In this document: one piece after another, positions 10,681-24,900 of the stretch
Layout: each line of letters opens with the position of its first letter
Numbering within the stretch: the first letter of the stretch is position 1
Source: Pomphorhynchus laevis
Taxonomy: Eukaryota > Acanthocephala > Palaeacanthocephala > Echinorhynchida > Pomphorhynchidae
Length of the DNA: 64,000 nucleotides
Assembly (NCBI GenBank): GCA_012934845.2
Contig: WNNJ02003402.1
Location: 58,849 to 122,848 of the forward strand
Direction: 5' to 3'
The notes under the pieces: generated by a model
What the model was told of the DNA's origin: nothing
The model's input: the letters and a program-made list of their open reading frames with translations, nothing else
Database searches by the model: none
Position numbers and translations under genes: made by a program

Positions 10681-12100
10681 GGTTGGTAGCGATATTAGAG
10701 TGGATATACTTTATATTTTTTAATATCACGAAATGAATATTCTAAATTAATTAGTGATTCTATTAATTATTCAATAATTCTATTAATTATTGATTTATTA
10801 ATTACTAAATTAATTATCAAAATTAATTGTTTGATCCTATACCGAAAAGACAAAATTTCTTTGGATTGCACCTTCATTAATCGGCCCAAATCTATTATCC
10901 GATTTCCTAAAGTCAAAATCCATACTGGTAAGTTATCGTATGAACTTTCTTGTTTTTCATTTTTATATTAGACAATCTCTAGCTTCTTTTGTTCATCATA
11001 AAATTCGTTCTTTTAATATTCTCCTAAGAAAACTTCGAAGCGTTCGTAACAAATAGATTTGCAAAATGCCTTACTCGTATCTCCGCTGTACTTTTCCCAA
11101 AGATTGGATCTTCGCTAACTCTTCCAAAATTACCAATTTTTCTCCAACATATCGTCGCATTGGACTTCGTAAATTTTTAAATATCCAGGAACTATCAGGT
11201 ATAGTTAAACGAATACAAAAATTATTTTGATATTTCGCTAGAAACTACTAGCATCTTCAAAAATTAAAATAAAAATGAAAAAGAAAAATCACAGTTTCTT
11301 ATCGGTTTGCAATCAAAATCGTTGCACTTACTTCGTATAAACAGTTTCGGTGCTTCAAAGGATTTAACTTGTATGGACATTTCAAGCAATTTTCCCGAGG
11401 GAAAAGACTTTTCTAAGGAAACTATTGTCAATGATCATCTCAAGCATGTTAGTGTTTGTTCTCAACAGGATAAGGGGTCCTTCGCCTAATCCCGAAGCTA
11501 AAAAACTGAATTGTAAACTATTTGATCCAATTACACAAGTCATAAACGTACTACGATCTTACGATCGAGATATAGACGAGGATACTAAAGAGAAATTTCT
11601 GGTGATTTTAATATTATGGAATTATTCTTTAATGATCTTAATTAGAAATATATTCATACTGATCTGTATTTAAATTTTTTAATATCCAAGAACTATCATG
11701 TATAGTTCAGAAACGACAAGAAAAATCATTTTGATATTTCGCTAGTAACTTCCAGCAGCTTCAGAAATTAATATAAAAATGAAAAAAAATCACATAAATA
11801 AAGTTTCTTGTCTGTTTGTGCATTGATGCTGGAATCAAAGTCTTTGCTAACATTTGTTCATGTAACGTTTCCTTTTGTAGGGACCGTAGCAAACAAAAAC
11901 ACAACAACGAAACAAACAAAACACTAAAAATGTACAACAAAAGTACAAAACACATATGTATTCATAAGAAAAAATAAAAAAAAACAAAAAAGTGAAGAAA
12001 ATAACAAAATAGAGTAAAAACAAAACATTTTTTATAATCAAAGACTTTCGTTTATATTAGTTTTAAGGTCAAGTCAGCTTTATTACCAACCATTAAGTTA
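10680..12100. other. Gene-poor stretch with a ~150-bp direct repeat
   Basis: About 11,178-11,320 is repeated at about 11,680-11,830 (shared blocks AATATCCA.GAACTATCA.GTATAG and TTTTGATATTTCGCTAG). Between them lies a 60-codon open frame (11,307-11,489) with no recognisable motif. The repeat could be the non-coding end of the neighbouring PLE or LINE. The rest is AT-rich and non-coding. Confidence 0.45.
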
Positions 12101-12102
12101 TC

Positions 12103-12727
12103 CTATAGTTTTTTAATATAAAACGCTTCTAAGATCTTGAGTTTAACCATCCTGGATTCTTTTGATAATATGGTAGTTCCATCGAAATAAATAATGTGAT
12201 CATTATTAATGCTATGATCAACAAAGGCACTGCTTGTTCCACGTTTAAGTATGTATTTATGCTGGCTTACTTTCTTATTTATACCTTGCCCAGTCTGACC
12301 TATGTATATTTTACCCCGGTATTTACAAGGGATTTTATAAACAATGGACGGATTATTGTTGATGAGGCATTCTTTTATTTGATCCATCTTTTTAGATGAA
12401 AAGTTAGGTTTAATTACGCTGACATTTTATTTTTACTCGATTAAATTTTAATAGCCATTTTTTATAAACAAATAATAAAATATATTATTTATAATTATTA
12501 ATTATCTGAGATACTTTATTACAGTTCTGCACCTTCATCTTTCGATGTCTGCAGTAATAAATTGACAAGTTCGTCCACAACCCGAACCAAAACATAATAG
12601 AAATCGTAACAATAATTATACTAAGGTTCTTGGGAATGATATACCCAAGCCACTTAATAATAAGATCCCGTAAACATAAATACGGTAAGAAAATATTCAA
12701 TTGTAAAAAATAATAAAAATACTTCAA
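12103..12727 (-). mobile_element. Penelope-like element, C-terminal part with GIY-YIG endonuclease
   Basis: The frame at 12,387-12,103 encodes a GIY-YIG nuclease of the PLE type: PSIVYKIPCKYRGKIYIGQT, then GQGINKKVSQHK, AFVDHSINNDHIIYF and LKILEAFYIKKL. Just upstream on the same strand (to about 12,425) KPNFSSKKMDQIKECL is the usual lead-in. At 12,485-12,727 a hydrophobic frame may be the end of the RT. The nuclease core has the paired tyrosines and the arginine/lysine-histidine helix region. No intact RT is attached, so it is a 5'-truncated or eroded copy. Confidence 0.75.
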
Positions 12728-12729
12728 AA

Positions 12730-13955
12730 ATCAAGCGCTTGTGATACTGAATAAACTCGTATTCATAGTGTCATACTGCATCTATGCATCTAAATAGGAC
12801 AGCCCTATAACCCAAATATGTTTATATTTTAATGCATGTAGCAAACTAATATGGGTATAATATATATATTTGGTTCGGCCTTTACAAGAGTTATTGATTC
12901 CAAGTTCACGATATTCATTTACTTTTTAAAGCCATTTGTTCCGGCTTTATTATATGTTTAGTACAGACTACATTCATATTCGTATATCGGGCCACTTCGT
13001 TGTATTATTAACACGGATTATAGGTTAGGAAAGAGCAGGACTGGGAACTCAGACTTCTCAAAGTTGCCATCCATTCATCTAATCAAGCAAACTTATCTTT
13101 AACTATGTCTACCAAGTATGTCTACTATTTGAAAGGCACTGTCACACTTATACTAAGGAACCTTATTCCAGAAGAAAGACACAATGAAGTCAAACAAGAA
13201 TTACACAATCATATGTCAAAAGATGAACATAACTCTAGGCTTAATTTATACAGATGAATGTTCTGCCTAATTTTCCTAATTGAATTTTATCCATCACACC
13301 ATTAATCGGTCTGAAAATTTGGTTAAATATTTTCGTTGTATCCAGCATTAAGCACTTTATGACTTAATCTATAATTACATAGTCATTGTAACCCCTAATT
13401 CTGTAGTCCACAAACTAGCCGTTCACAAACCCTTAATCTAACCAATCTAATCGGCTTAATCTAATTTAATCTATAATCTAAATTTAATCTAAAATTTACG
13501 AATAGTTTTATAGCCTATTTATTTCAGATATTATTTAGGATATTCCTGATAACAGAAACAGGACTGATCCAATAGATCTATTGAAATTTTAAAATATGTG
13601 TTTGTTTGATTCCTGTTTTTTAAACAAATGACCATTACAAGACGATTAATTATGTATCCCTTCTTTGTAAGTTACATTTCCTTCGATTGTAATCTCAGTA
13701 ATTATGAGGAATTGTCTTTAGAATTATCGAAATTTCATAATAAATTTACTATTGATAATATGTATGAATATCGATAATTTACTTGATCTAACTTTATTTA
13801 GGAAGTAAACTAATTTCTTTGTAAGTAAAAATGACTTTAATTCATATATTTTATTACAAATAATTGTAACAAAAATCAAGAGGATAGCTAATAAGGATTA
13901 AATGTTTATCAAACAATTTATCAATATTTATCAAATTTAGGTGATTTATCAATTT
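12730..13955. other. Non-coding AT-rich stretch
   Basis: No gene or element is recognised. A short AATCTA-rich microsatellite-like tract is at about 13,430-13,500. Confidence 0.4.
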
Positions 13956-13959
13956 ATCA

Positions 13960-15790
13960 AATTTATGAGATTTGTTTTAAGCATTTGTTGTTTGCTAATA
14001 ACTGATTAATTATATTCATTATAGGTGCATTTTTAATGTGATTTCTTCCGTATTTTAATCAGTAATTTATAAGATATTGTAATTTATTTATTACAATATC
14101 TTTTATAATACACTTTTTAATTTATATTAAACATGATAATATAAATTATTTGTAAGGATAAGTTTACACTACATTTATCAAAATTGTAAAACTATTTAAA
14201 GAAGAATTAAAAAATGTATTTAAATAGTTCTATAAAAATTTAAAGAAAGATGCATAAATTTCAATTTTTAATAAATCAACATTCCAATTTTTATTAAATT
14301 CGTTCTAGTTTTATTTATTAAATTAAATCACCTAAATTTATCAAATTTTTTGTTTTAAGCATTTGTTGTTTGCTTAACTGATTAATTATATTCATTAATT
14401 GAACTTTTGATGTGAATTCTTCCGTATTTTAATCAGTAATTTATAAGATATTGTAATTTATTTATTACAATATCTTTTATAATACACATTTTAATTTATA
14501 TTGAACATTATAATATAAATTATTTGTAAGGATAAGTTTACACTACATTTATCAAAATTGTAAGCGTATTTAAAGAAGAATTTAAAAATGTATTTAAATA
14601 GTTCTATAAAAATTTAAAGAAAGATGCATAAATTTCAATTTTTAATAAATCAACATTCCAATTTTTATTAAATTCGTTCTAGTTTTATTTATTAAATTAA
14701 ATCACCTAAATTTATCAAATTTTTTGTTTTAAGCATTTGTTGTTTGCTTAACTGATTAATTATATTCATTAATTGAACTTTTGATGTGAATTCTTCCGTA
14801 TTTTAATCAGTAATTTATAAGATATTGTAATTTATTTATTACAATATCTTTTATAATACACATTTTAATTTATATTGAACATTATAATATAAATTATTTG
14901 TAAGGATAAGTTTACACTACATTTATCAAAATTGTAAGAGTATTTAAAGAAGAATTTAAAAATGTATTTAAATAGTTCTATAAAAATTTAAAGAAAGATG
15001 CATAAATTTCAATTTTTAATAAATCAACATTCCAATTTTTATTAAATTCGTTCTAGTTTTATTTATTAAATTAAATCACCTAAATTTATCAAATTTTTTG
15101 TTTTAAGCATTTGTTGTTTGCTTAACTGATTAATTATATTCATTAATTGAACTTTTGATGTGAATTCTTCCGTATTTTAATCAGTAATTTATAAGATATT
15201 GTAATTTATTTATTACAATATCTTTTATAACACACTTTTTAATTTATATTGAACATTATAATATAAATTACTGGTAAGGATAAGTTTACACTACATTTAT
15301 CAAAATTGTAAGAGTATTTAAAGAAGAATTTAAAAATGTATTTAAATAGTTCTATAAAAATTTAAAGAAAGATGTATAAATTTCAATTTTTAATAAATCA
15401 ACATTCCAATTTTTATTAAATTCGTTCTAGTTTTATTTATCAAATTTAATCATCTAAATTCATCAAATTTTTTGTTTTAAGCATTTGTTGTTTGCTTAAC
15501 TGATTAATTATATTCATTAATTGAACTTTTGATGTGAATTCTTCCGTATTTTAATCAGTAATTTATAAGATATTGTAATTTATTTATTACAATATCTTTT
15601 ATAACACACTTTTTAATTTATATTGAACATTATAATATAAATTACTGGTAAGGATAAGTTTACACTACATTTATCAAAATTGTAAGAGTATTTAAAGATG
15701 AATTTAAAAATGTATTTATAACAATTTTAAGAAAAATACATAAAATTCAAATTTTTAATAAATCAACATTATAATTTTGATTAAATTCGT
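13960..15790. repeat. Tandem ~374-bp satellite abutting the dynein 3' end
   Basis: The marker GCATTTGTTGTTTGC occurs at 13,981, 14,359, 14,733, 15,107 and 15,481: spacing 378, then 374 three times. The middle units are almost identical to each other, pointing to recent amplification or homogenisation. Each unit has a palindrome (GATATTGTAATTTATTTATTACAATATC) and, on the dynein strand, an AATAAA-bearing block (AATAAAACTAGAACGAATTT). The last partial unit runs into the sequence just below the dynein stop codon, where AATAAAACTAAAACGAATTT is the matching block. Confidence 0.9.
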
Positions 15791-15796
15791 TTTAGT

Positions 15797-15802
15797 TTTA
15801 TT
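15797..15802 (-). terminator. Candidate poly(A) signal of the dynein gene
   Basis: AATAAA on the minus strand about 38 nt beyond the TAA stop (15,842-15,840). The same block is repeated once per unit in the adjoining 374-bp array, so additional downstream signals lie about every 374 bp. Confidence 0.45.
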
Positions 15803-15839
15803 CAAATTAGTATTTTTACATTGTAAACTAAAATGACTA

Positions 15840-18800
15840 TTAATTTTGCAATAGCATTGCAACTCCAGCTAATATCCATTTTGTTGCAGGCTCTTTAGTT
15901 TTAAGGTTAAATTTCCATACATACGTTGAACCTCTTCGTATTGTCTTATACATCGGACAATCGTAATGATTTTGACTGTCCGATCGATCAGCCTGAATTG
16001 CTCTGAGTAGCATGGGTGGCATTTCATGCGATAGTTCCATTGGAATAGCATTAGTAAGGCGTCCTTGTACACGATCCCAACTCGCTTCGTCTAGGAACAC
16101 TCCGTGAATTTGTATTGCATCTTTTGGAAGAAATTGAACACCGTCCAATTTACTTTTCTTTGAGGTAACTTCTACTGATATTGACATTTTGTCAAGTGAC
16201 CAGTCATTACGTCTAGCGGTTGTTTGCATTAGTGCAGTAAAGAATGATTGCGGATTGAACAGTCCTCCTATCCAAACAGAGTCGAGCACTGCAAATCTCG
16301 ATATCCACATATTCAGTTCCTTCTGCCGTTCCGTCATGTCGATAACCCATATGGCAAGTGAATATTGTGATGGATATGCTTTATTAGCCCAGTTTTGCGG
16401 TACAACATTGACGTATAGGCTCTGCTGGAGATCCTCCATTTGAGAGCTTATTGATAACTCTCCCTAAATTCAATGATAAATCAAAAACGTCAATGTACAC
16501 ACTATAATCAAAAATATCTTTGCAATGACAATGTTCTTGTATCCAAAAACAATACAAAATAGTCAATTAAAAATGTGATTTAAAATTTTTAACCCAAATT
16601 AATTATTTTTTAAAGGTATAAATTTTAAACATTTCTAATCTTAGAGTTTGATGATAATCCTTAAAAATAATACTTATTTTTATTAGAACAAAGAAGAAAT
16701 TAACTTTCCTTTATTTTGAGCACATATACTTTTAAAAATGTTTTAATTATTTAATTAATCTACAATTAAATAATTATATTGGGTTATATTTAAAAATTAC
16801 TTGAGTAATTGATATTAAGAAAGATACATTAATTTCATAAAGCACTCATGATTATAAAAATATTTATTGGAATAATGACCGAAACCTTTAAAATTAACAG
16901 TTTTTGTAAATATTGTTTTCTGTCTAACACAGGCTATATAACACTCTCTAGCACAGTGTATACTGTTTAGAAATCTATACATTTAGTAAATTTATCCACA
17001 ATTCATTTAAACATTAAAATATTCAATTATGTTATTATATATTATAATTATATAATTATATTATTCAATCATATGTTCAGTTAACTAAGATGTAATTATA
17101 ATTTAAATGTAAATTAATTAAAAAACAGTTGTGAAATGTTGTATTGTTATAATTATCGTTGCCTAAAATTAAACAAAGAATATAAAAATCAGTAAGTTAA
17201 ACATATTAAATTGCTATCTATCTCGCAAAGAAAATGTTACCTTTAAACCTGCAGAGAGTTCGTTTAAACTTCGTCTAATTTCCGCGATCAAAATGTTAAT
17301 GCGCTCCCATTCCTGAGACGCAACTACCGTATAAGGATTTGTATTACTCATCTTTAACATTATATCACTCATTGAGAATTCCTCTGGTAAGTTTGTTAAA
17401 ATGTCATCAATTGTAGTTTTAATCTAAATCACGATATATTCATTCTTCGGTAAAAATTAACTTTAAATTATTTAAAAATCTTTATTTAATATTTTGCTAA
17501 TCAGGCAAAGACATACTACTATTTAAGAGGTGAACTGACGATATAAAATATCACTTATTTCCGCTGTATAATCGAGTAGAATATATATTTTAAAGATGAT
17601 ATATATGTCAAAGGTGATATATCCCCATTTTCAAATGTGATATATTTTACAAATAATATGCTAATTTAATATATTTTAATGTTTGAGTTAAGATTTCAAG
17701 TATCTAGTTTAAGTACTGCGTGATAAATTACAAAAGTAACTTTAATATTTTTAAAAGTGAATGCTTAGTCATTTGAAATGTCAAACAATTTACTGTTGAG
17801 AATTCAAGTTTCAAAGTGAAGCGCGATAACTTCGTGTTTGTATAAATGTGATAATATGAGACTAGATTGTAAGTTGCTTAACTTATTGACCTTTCTAAAT
17901 TGACATCGCATTACATCAATGTGTACAACGCACCTTGCCTTAAGACAAATGTTCATTGTACCTATTCAAAGTGAAGAATGACATTTTTATCAAATGAAAT
18001 TGATATCATGAGGTAATGTGTGTTTTAGTAAATTGACCGATGTTTTTGTATATTTCAACAACGCAAGCCATGATTATTTACAATGTATTAGTAGTAGTGA
18101 GATAAATTCAGAGAACATTAAGTAATACAGGACAAATTCCGCAATACGGAAGAATTATACAGAATACTTTAGCACATCTTAGAAGTTGATTGTGTTATTG
18201 GTAAAATGAGTATAGAAATTTATCAAACTTACCTCTTCATCTTTGTCCACGTTGATGGCATCTAGAACAATATTATCAATGCTGGCCTCACGCGGTTGCA
18301 ACTCGAGAACCTTTTTGAATACTCGTTCGCTCGTATTACTTAAGAACTCTAATTCTGCGTTTGAATGTAGACCGTATAATCTAGGACTTTCTTCCGGTAA
18401 ACTATTTACGACGTATTCATGATATCCTTCTAAATCCAAACTCCCAGCCGGTACTTGAAAGCCGGGAGCGAGCCATAATTCACTATCGATCTAAAATACA
18501 ATTTAATTAATGCTATCGTAATCAGTCAGTAAATGTGTATTTTTTTAATTTTAATCGATTACAATATCTATCTATAACGTAACTTAAAATGATGTTTATT
18601 TTTCAAGCGCATATTATGTTAAATTATGATATTTTTTAAATTTCACAACAAAAACAGAGAATTGAGTGTCATTATTAGATAGCCGTTTTTTACATTACTT
18701 TACAAAATTCATCTACATAATTTTACTTACCAGTTGTTGAGTTAGGTATGTGTCCAGATAACATTTACACGAACGTCTATCCCAATCGTCTGTAATATGA

Positions 18801-21800
18801 CCTCCGTACATTATCTCACCAAAAAGATATCTCAAGTCAGACCATGGCACTTTGTTATTAACTTCCAAATAGTTTAATAAAATAGTGCTGCAAATTGACA
18901 AATCTCCAGATCCAAATGGATATGAACTAAAAATAAAAGAGTCAAATACATCTTTGTCATTTAATTAAGCTATACATTTGTATTCTAAAAATTTAAATTT
19001 TAAAAATAATTAATTAATTTAATTTTTAAATTTTATTTGTTGAAAAGCTTTTGCTTTTCGATAAAACGAAAATTGGAAAATTAGCACAAATAAAAATGCC
19101 TACAAATACTTTAGATAACAACTTCAGTTACCGATTCCATCCAATTGCCCCAAATTTAATTCGCTGTGTTATCGTAGCGTGAAAATAACATAAAGCAAAC
19201 ATTATTGTTCTATATTCAAATTCCTTATTTGAACTGTCTAATTGCTCCTGCGTTATATTATCTAGCGCTTTGTGCAGATTTACACTCATTCCTAAAGAAG
19301 ACTTATGATTACATTTTCATCTAGTTTGAATTTTGTCACTTACCTGTTGGTGGTTCGTTTGAAATTTTCAATGAAACTTCGAGAATTCCTTGCGGAATGA
19401 CATGCATCAATTCATCCGGCACAGGCTCTCCCGTTAAGAATAGTCTAAACTGCTTGGCTGTTCTTTCTGAAAACTGTTCGATGTATTTCTCTAACAGTGG
19501 GAGGCGTGCGGGGACTAGATGAATATTCTGTAATATCACCCAATGCCCATTCTTTGCACTTGCCTGTAAAACGTTTTCAGCAACTACTTCTTGGCCTAGA
19601 AATTAAGAAACAAATTCATTTTGTTTTTACAAATATTTAAAGGCACCTTGTCCAAGTGACACGTTTCCTAAATTTCCGTTTTCAAAAGAATATCCAAGAT
19701 TTCCTGCGAACATCTCCAGTTCATTGACTGGATCTACACCAGGCGAAAGAATGAAAAATACTGGTGTGCTCTTAGAGAATTCGCTTATAATTGTTGCCAT
19801 ATCCTTAGAAGATGATTTTATAAATTCTTTGCCCAGCTTATGAGTTATAAACAGCCTGAATCAAGGTTAGGGTTACCATTTTATAAAATCAAAGTTGGAT
19901 TGAAAAGCGACTTTGAAAATTAGTACAAACCTCAAAGCGTACACCATTCTATCAGGTCTCAATGCTCGCACAATACAGAGTCTTTGAATATCGTTTAAAT
20001 TGTTCCATTCACCATGAAGTCGAATGGTTTGAGGCAATTCAGACTCTATAAACGTTTTCCATTTTCTAGAATTCGATTCAACATCAATATCTAGACCACT
20101 AAAGTATCTGAGCTTTGAGAGAGTTTTTACAGCTCCATAAGTTCGGTTATCCAGGAATAAAACAGGTGATTTTTGATCTTCCGTGGCAAATTTTAGTAAA
20201 AAGTCTAACTCATGGTCATCTTTTATTTCCTTATCCACGACGGCCGTCTTAATTTAGCAAAATAAATATCAGCATTTCAGATGATATGTTTACCTGTAAG
20301 GAAATTTGTGTGGTAAAGATTAACTTATGATCTTCAAACAGACCCGGAGCAGTGTAACGAAATAGTGATAGCGGTATCGAACTCACAATGTTCGATACGC
20401 GTTGCTGGACATTATCATTAACATTGGCATTTTCGACACCTCGAACAAAAACCATTTTAAAAGCTAAAAACAACGCAAATCATAAATTAAAATGACATTG
20501 TTACAAAATATTTATATATGTGTAGGATATTGTTCCTAAATAAGTTGAACTATTTTACCAAAATTAGATAACGTTCCTTATTTTATGTGCAAAAGCTTAC
20601 AAATCACTGTAATGAATTATTTACGTAAAATGGTGCATGCTCATGTAGCGGCACTTTGAATTAAAATTGTCTTTATATTAATTGCTATTTCCGTATTTAA
20701 AATATTTACCGGATTTATGCTTGTTTGGATGTTGTAAAATTAAACTGGTAAAAATGATATAGTCACACGGAATATGTGAATTTTAACTGGTAAATTAAAT
20801 TATAGTTAAGAGCTTGCTAATACAACTACAAAATAAGATTCGTTGGATTTGAAACGATTAAATAGTTTCTCGTAATTCATTTTATCTTTCATTTGACTTT
20901 ACATTATATGGATGCAGAAAGTCAATGGATACATCTTTGGATGCAGTTACTTGTTAAACACGTGATTTAGATTTTTAGCTGTCTTGGTATTGAACGTTTC
21001 TTACTAATATGGAAACAATAGTAGAAAAACTTGATCTTAAGAATTGCTATTGGATGAACTATGATTTGTATTGGGTATAAACGTTTTAATTATATGTTTG
21101 CAACAAGAGCGATAAAGTATTTATAAATTGCTTTGAATGCTTTTGTACTCAATAGTTAATTAAAATAATTAATATTAAACTATAAATAATTAATAAAATA
21201 ATTTATAATTAATTCATAATTAATAAGCGCTTTTGTACTCAATAGTTAATTAAAATAATTAATATTAAACTACAAATAATTTATAAAATAATTTATAATT
21301 AATTAATAATTAATTATAAATTACAAATAATTAATTTATAATAAATTACAAATAATTAATTATAAAATGATTAATAAAAAATGTGATTCATCATAAATAC
21401 AGTGTCTTTCTTTCAATTCACATTTTTATTATTTAATCGTATCATCGTCGAACGAACTACTAATATGAAAGCAATAGTAAACTTGATCTTTAGAATTGTA
21501 ATCGAATGAACAATTATGAACGATTCGTTCAAATGTCTACGACACGAGCGACAAACAATTTTAAAGTTGCTTTAAACGCTTTTGCACTCAATATATGAAT
21601 TTATTTATCATGTAAATCACTACTACAATCAATAAAGTACCTTTAAGATTGAATTTATACATCGGATGTATTTTATATAAACTGTCCATTATAAAGAATA
21701 TAATTCGTCCTCTAACTGCAGTCGGTCTGTATACTTCACGAGATTTATCAATTTCTTCATAAAACACGGTTGTTTCGTGTGTTTTTAATTCTATTTCTTT

Positions 21801-21974
21801 AGCCGTGTTTACATTTGTCTCTAATGCTTCAACTAATTCAATGTTTTGAATAAAATTTCCTTCAGCATTAGCGAGCATTGTCAATAGTGAACTTTCTAAC
21901 TTCTTTAATGTAATTTTATTTTGATTGATCGTCATAGTTGTTTCATATTTACTTTTCTCTAACGCTGGCATTTC
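15840..21974 (-). CDS. Dynein heavy chain: end of AAA5, AAA6 and C-terminal domain, exons 32-41
   Basis: Exons: 21,641-21,974, 20,294-20,463, 19,931-20,247, 19,647-19,855, 19,344-19,595, 19,132-19,291, 18,731-18,926, 18,233-18,490, 17,241-17,423, 15,840-16,463. Landmarks: [180 protein letters not shown]. Phases agree across all joints and no stop interrupts them. The C-terminal 207-codon exon is complete. Confidence 0.92.
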
Positions 21975-24900
21975 CTTTTAAATATAATTTGAAATAGCCT
22001 TTTTAAACAGTCGAATTCCCTACTTAATTATAATGATTATGTAATAAAAACACAAGTTATGTAATTATCATATAAAATTATAAATCCTTTTTTACATCTG
22101 AACGGCAAACATTTTATAAATTGTATGAAAATATGTTTTTATAAAATTTGTATAGATAAATAAATTGCATGTAAATACAACATGGACATTGTGAAATACA
22201 AAGGACTTATAATGTGTTATCTGTTCATTCTGTTTACAGTGTCGAGCTACGAGTTTGAAATATATTTCTAATTTCAAATTATTTTTTCTACTTAAAATTG
22301 ACCATTGATATTAGATGTAGACATAAATTAAATTGTGAAGCATGTTTATAAGTATACATGCTTGGTTGCGATGATATCAATTATAATTTTTCTTTACAAA
22401 ATATTATAATTTAATTATAAGGTTGGTTGCAACTGATGCGGAACACAGCAGTTTCATCAATTTCAATTAATCTGATGTTTCTTTGAATTTTTGCGGTGTT
22501 TCTATTAATCACGATAATGTCTTTATCCACTAATTGCAATTCATTAACTCATCGTTTTCGTGTAAGTCCACTCTAACGAAAACGCTCCTAAATTAGGGAA
22601 ATTACAAGACATGACTAACAGTATTTTGACGCATTTATGATCTAACAAGTATCGTGCTCAAGTGATATCTTTTCCACCAAAATCCACACAAGCTCAAGGA
22701 GGATATCATAAGTGTGTCATCAAGTGACCTCTAAAATGTGGTGACCTTCAAGGGAAGGTCACCACTAAGTCGTCTTGATGACCTATTTCTCTGAATTGAG
22801 TAGCTTCCAATTTAACAAAATTTATTACTAATTGATTGTCGATGCATACAAAGAGGATTACGCATTCATTAGATCATTAAAAAGTAGGATCATCTACATA
22901 ATGGCGTGCTGTGTAGTTTCGACGTGCCTTCCATACGCTTTCACGGAATATATTAAAATTTGTGACGGAATTTAAAAATATTTTTTTTATCAAAATAAAA
23001 GAAATTTAAAATTCTATAATTTTGTAATTACTAAAATATATTTTAAAGAAATATAATAATTATAATTTTTCTTTCCGTTTCTTTGATGATATAATTCTTT
23101 ATAGTTAAAAAACATCTGTACAATCAAAATTCTATTTTAGCAAAATCAAAAAGTTGTATTCGTAACACTTTATAAAATTTTATTCTTATTGAAAATAATA
23201 TTTACAAATATAAATAGAAAAACGTTCAAGATATTAATACAATATAGCCGTTATATCAAATTTAAAATATCCAGCAAAATTTTATTACAATTTACTTTTA
23301 GAAAATAAAACTTAATATTAGACCATTGAACTACAAATAAGACTAAATGCTAATTAAGAATATATCATCATAAGGATAAAATTGTTCAACATATTTAATT
23401 ACCATTGACTGCCAGATTGGGCTGCGGCCATCGTAATGAATATTTATATGTAATTTATTATTAATTAGAATTTCAGAATAAAATAGCTGCAATATTTATA
23501 ATGCAGTAGTATTTAGCCAAATTGTATTTAAGATACCGTATATTAATTATTTAAATTAAAATTTTATATTAGAGCGAATAATTTAAATCAAACTATATAT
23601 ATCTTGATTACGTTATATACAAATACTCGTTGATGCATTGCAATAAATTTGCCCTTAATATATCCAGACCATTAAACTTGTATAATTTGACATTAGCGAT
23701 TTAAATTTCTTTAAAAAATCATATTCATGATAAATTGTGACAGACGCTTGTAATTTATAATATAAGATAATACAAACGGTTGACATTACTTTTTGTTTCT
23801 TTCTCGTTATTATCTCAATTCGTAAAATAAACTTTACTTTGATGGATTTAACAAACAATTTAATATTTGTATCTCAAATTGTTTATTAAGTAAACTCAAG
23901 TCAGATTAATATTAAAGACGCATATTATCGAATAATACCTATCAATATAGTATATTAATTATATATATTATATATAATTATAATTATATATAATATGATT
24001 AATGTAATTAATGCCAGCATTTTGATACGACATTTCGCCGTTTGGTAGACCTTGATTTACCCATACAGCAATATCCGCATCGTCAACAAGCTGATTAAGT
24101 GGTGATGTATCTTGTCTTTGTGAAAGAATAGGATACTTAAAGAACAATTTGTAACCGTAAAGTTTTTTTAACTGAAATACAAAATGAGTAATGTTGCTAT
24201 AATATCATCTTAATTATTGATAGAATGTTAAAACAAGTATTTACAAAACCACATTTGATTTTAAGATACTCTTGGATGAATTAATGCAACGATAGTTTAT
24301 GATAGTAGATCAGGTATATTGATTAAACGAGAACGTATATACATTTAATATACAACTGAACGAGAAAGTATATACATTTAATATACAACTGAAGGAGAAC
24401 GTATAGGTATTTAAGATACAAATGAACAAATACATATATACATTCGATATACAACTGAACGAAGATGTAAATACATTTAAGATACAACTGAACAAATACG
24501 TATATACCTTCAATATACAACTGGACGAGAACGTATATGCATTTAAGATACAAATGAACAAAGACTTAAATACATTTAAAATATACAACTGAACGAGAAC
24601 GTATATACATTTAATATACAACTGAACGAGAATGCAAATACATTTAATATACAACTGAACAAAGACTTAAATACATTTTAAATATATAACTGAATGAGAA
24701 CGTTCAGTTGTTTATTAAATATAAAACATTCTCACTCTGTTTAAAGCAAGTGTACTTTTATGAACAAGAAAATTACTTAAGTATTAATACACTAATGTTC
24801 TCTTATACCTCTTCGGATTTCAATAGTGTGACCCATCTTTCAAGAATGGCGTCCCTGTACGGCATCGAAAAATATCCCATGTAGGTTAGAAGCGCGCTAG

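Noticed and set aside
11761-12041. Hydrophobic Phe/Cys-rich minus-strand frames
   Set aside because: They come from reading an A-rich tract; no motif or conserved spacing.
22430-22562. 43-codon open minus-strand stretch ([20 protein letters not shown]) in the AAA5 gap
   Set aside because: No match to dynein or a known element and no boundaries; kept only as a note under the gap.
23403-23431. Possible tiny first coding exon on the minus strand: MAAAQSGSQ with a TG|GTAATT donor; an adjacent frame reads RWP
   Set aside because: Looks appealing, and RWP recalls the missing AAA5 ERWPL, but 29 nt without partner exons is too little to call.
24310-24654. Possible small repetitive membrane protein on the minus strand
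   Set aside because: It is the 33-bp minisatellite read in an open frame inside an intron; no start context or family support.
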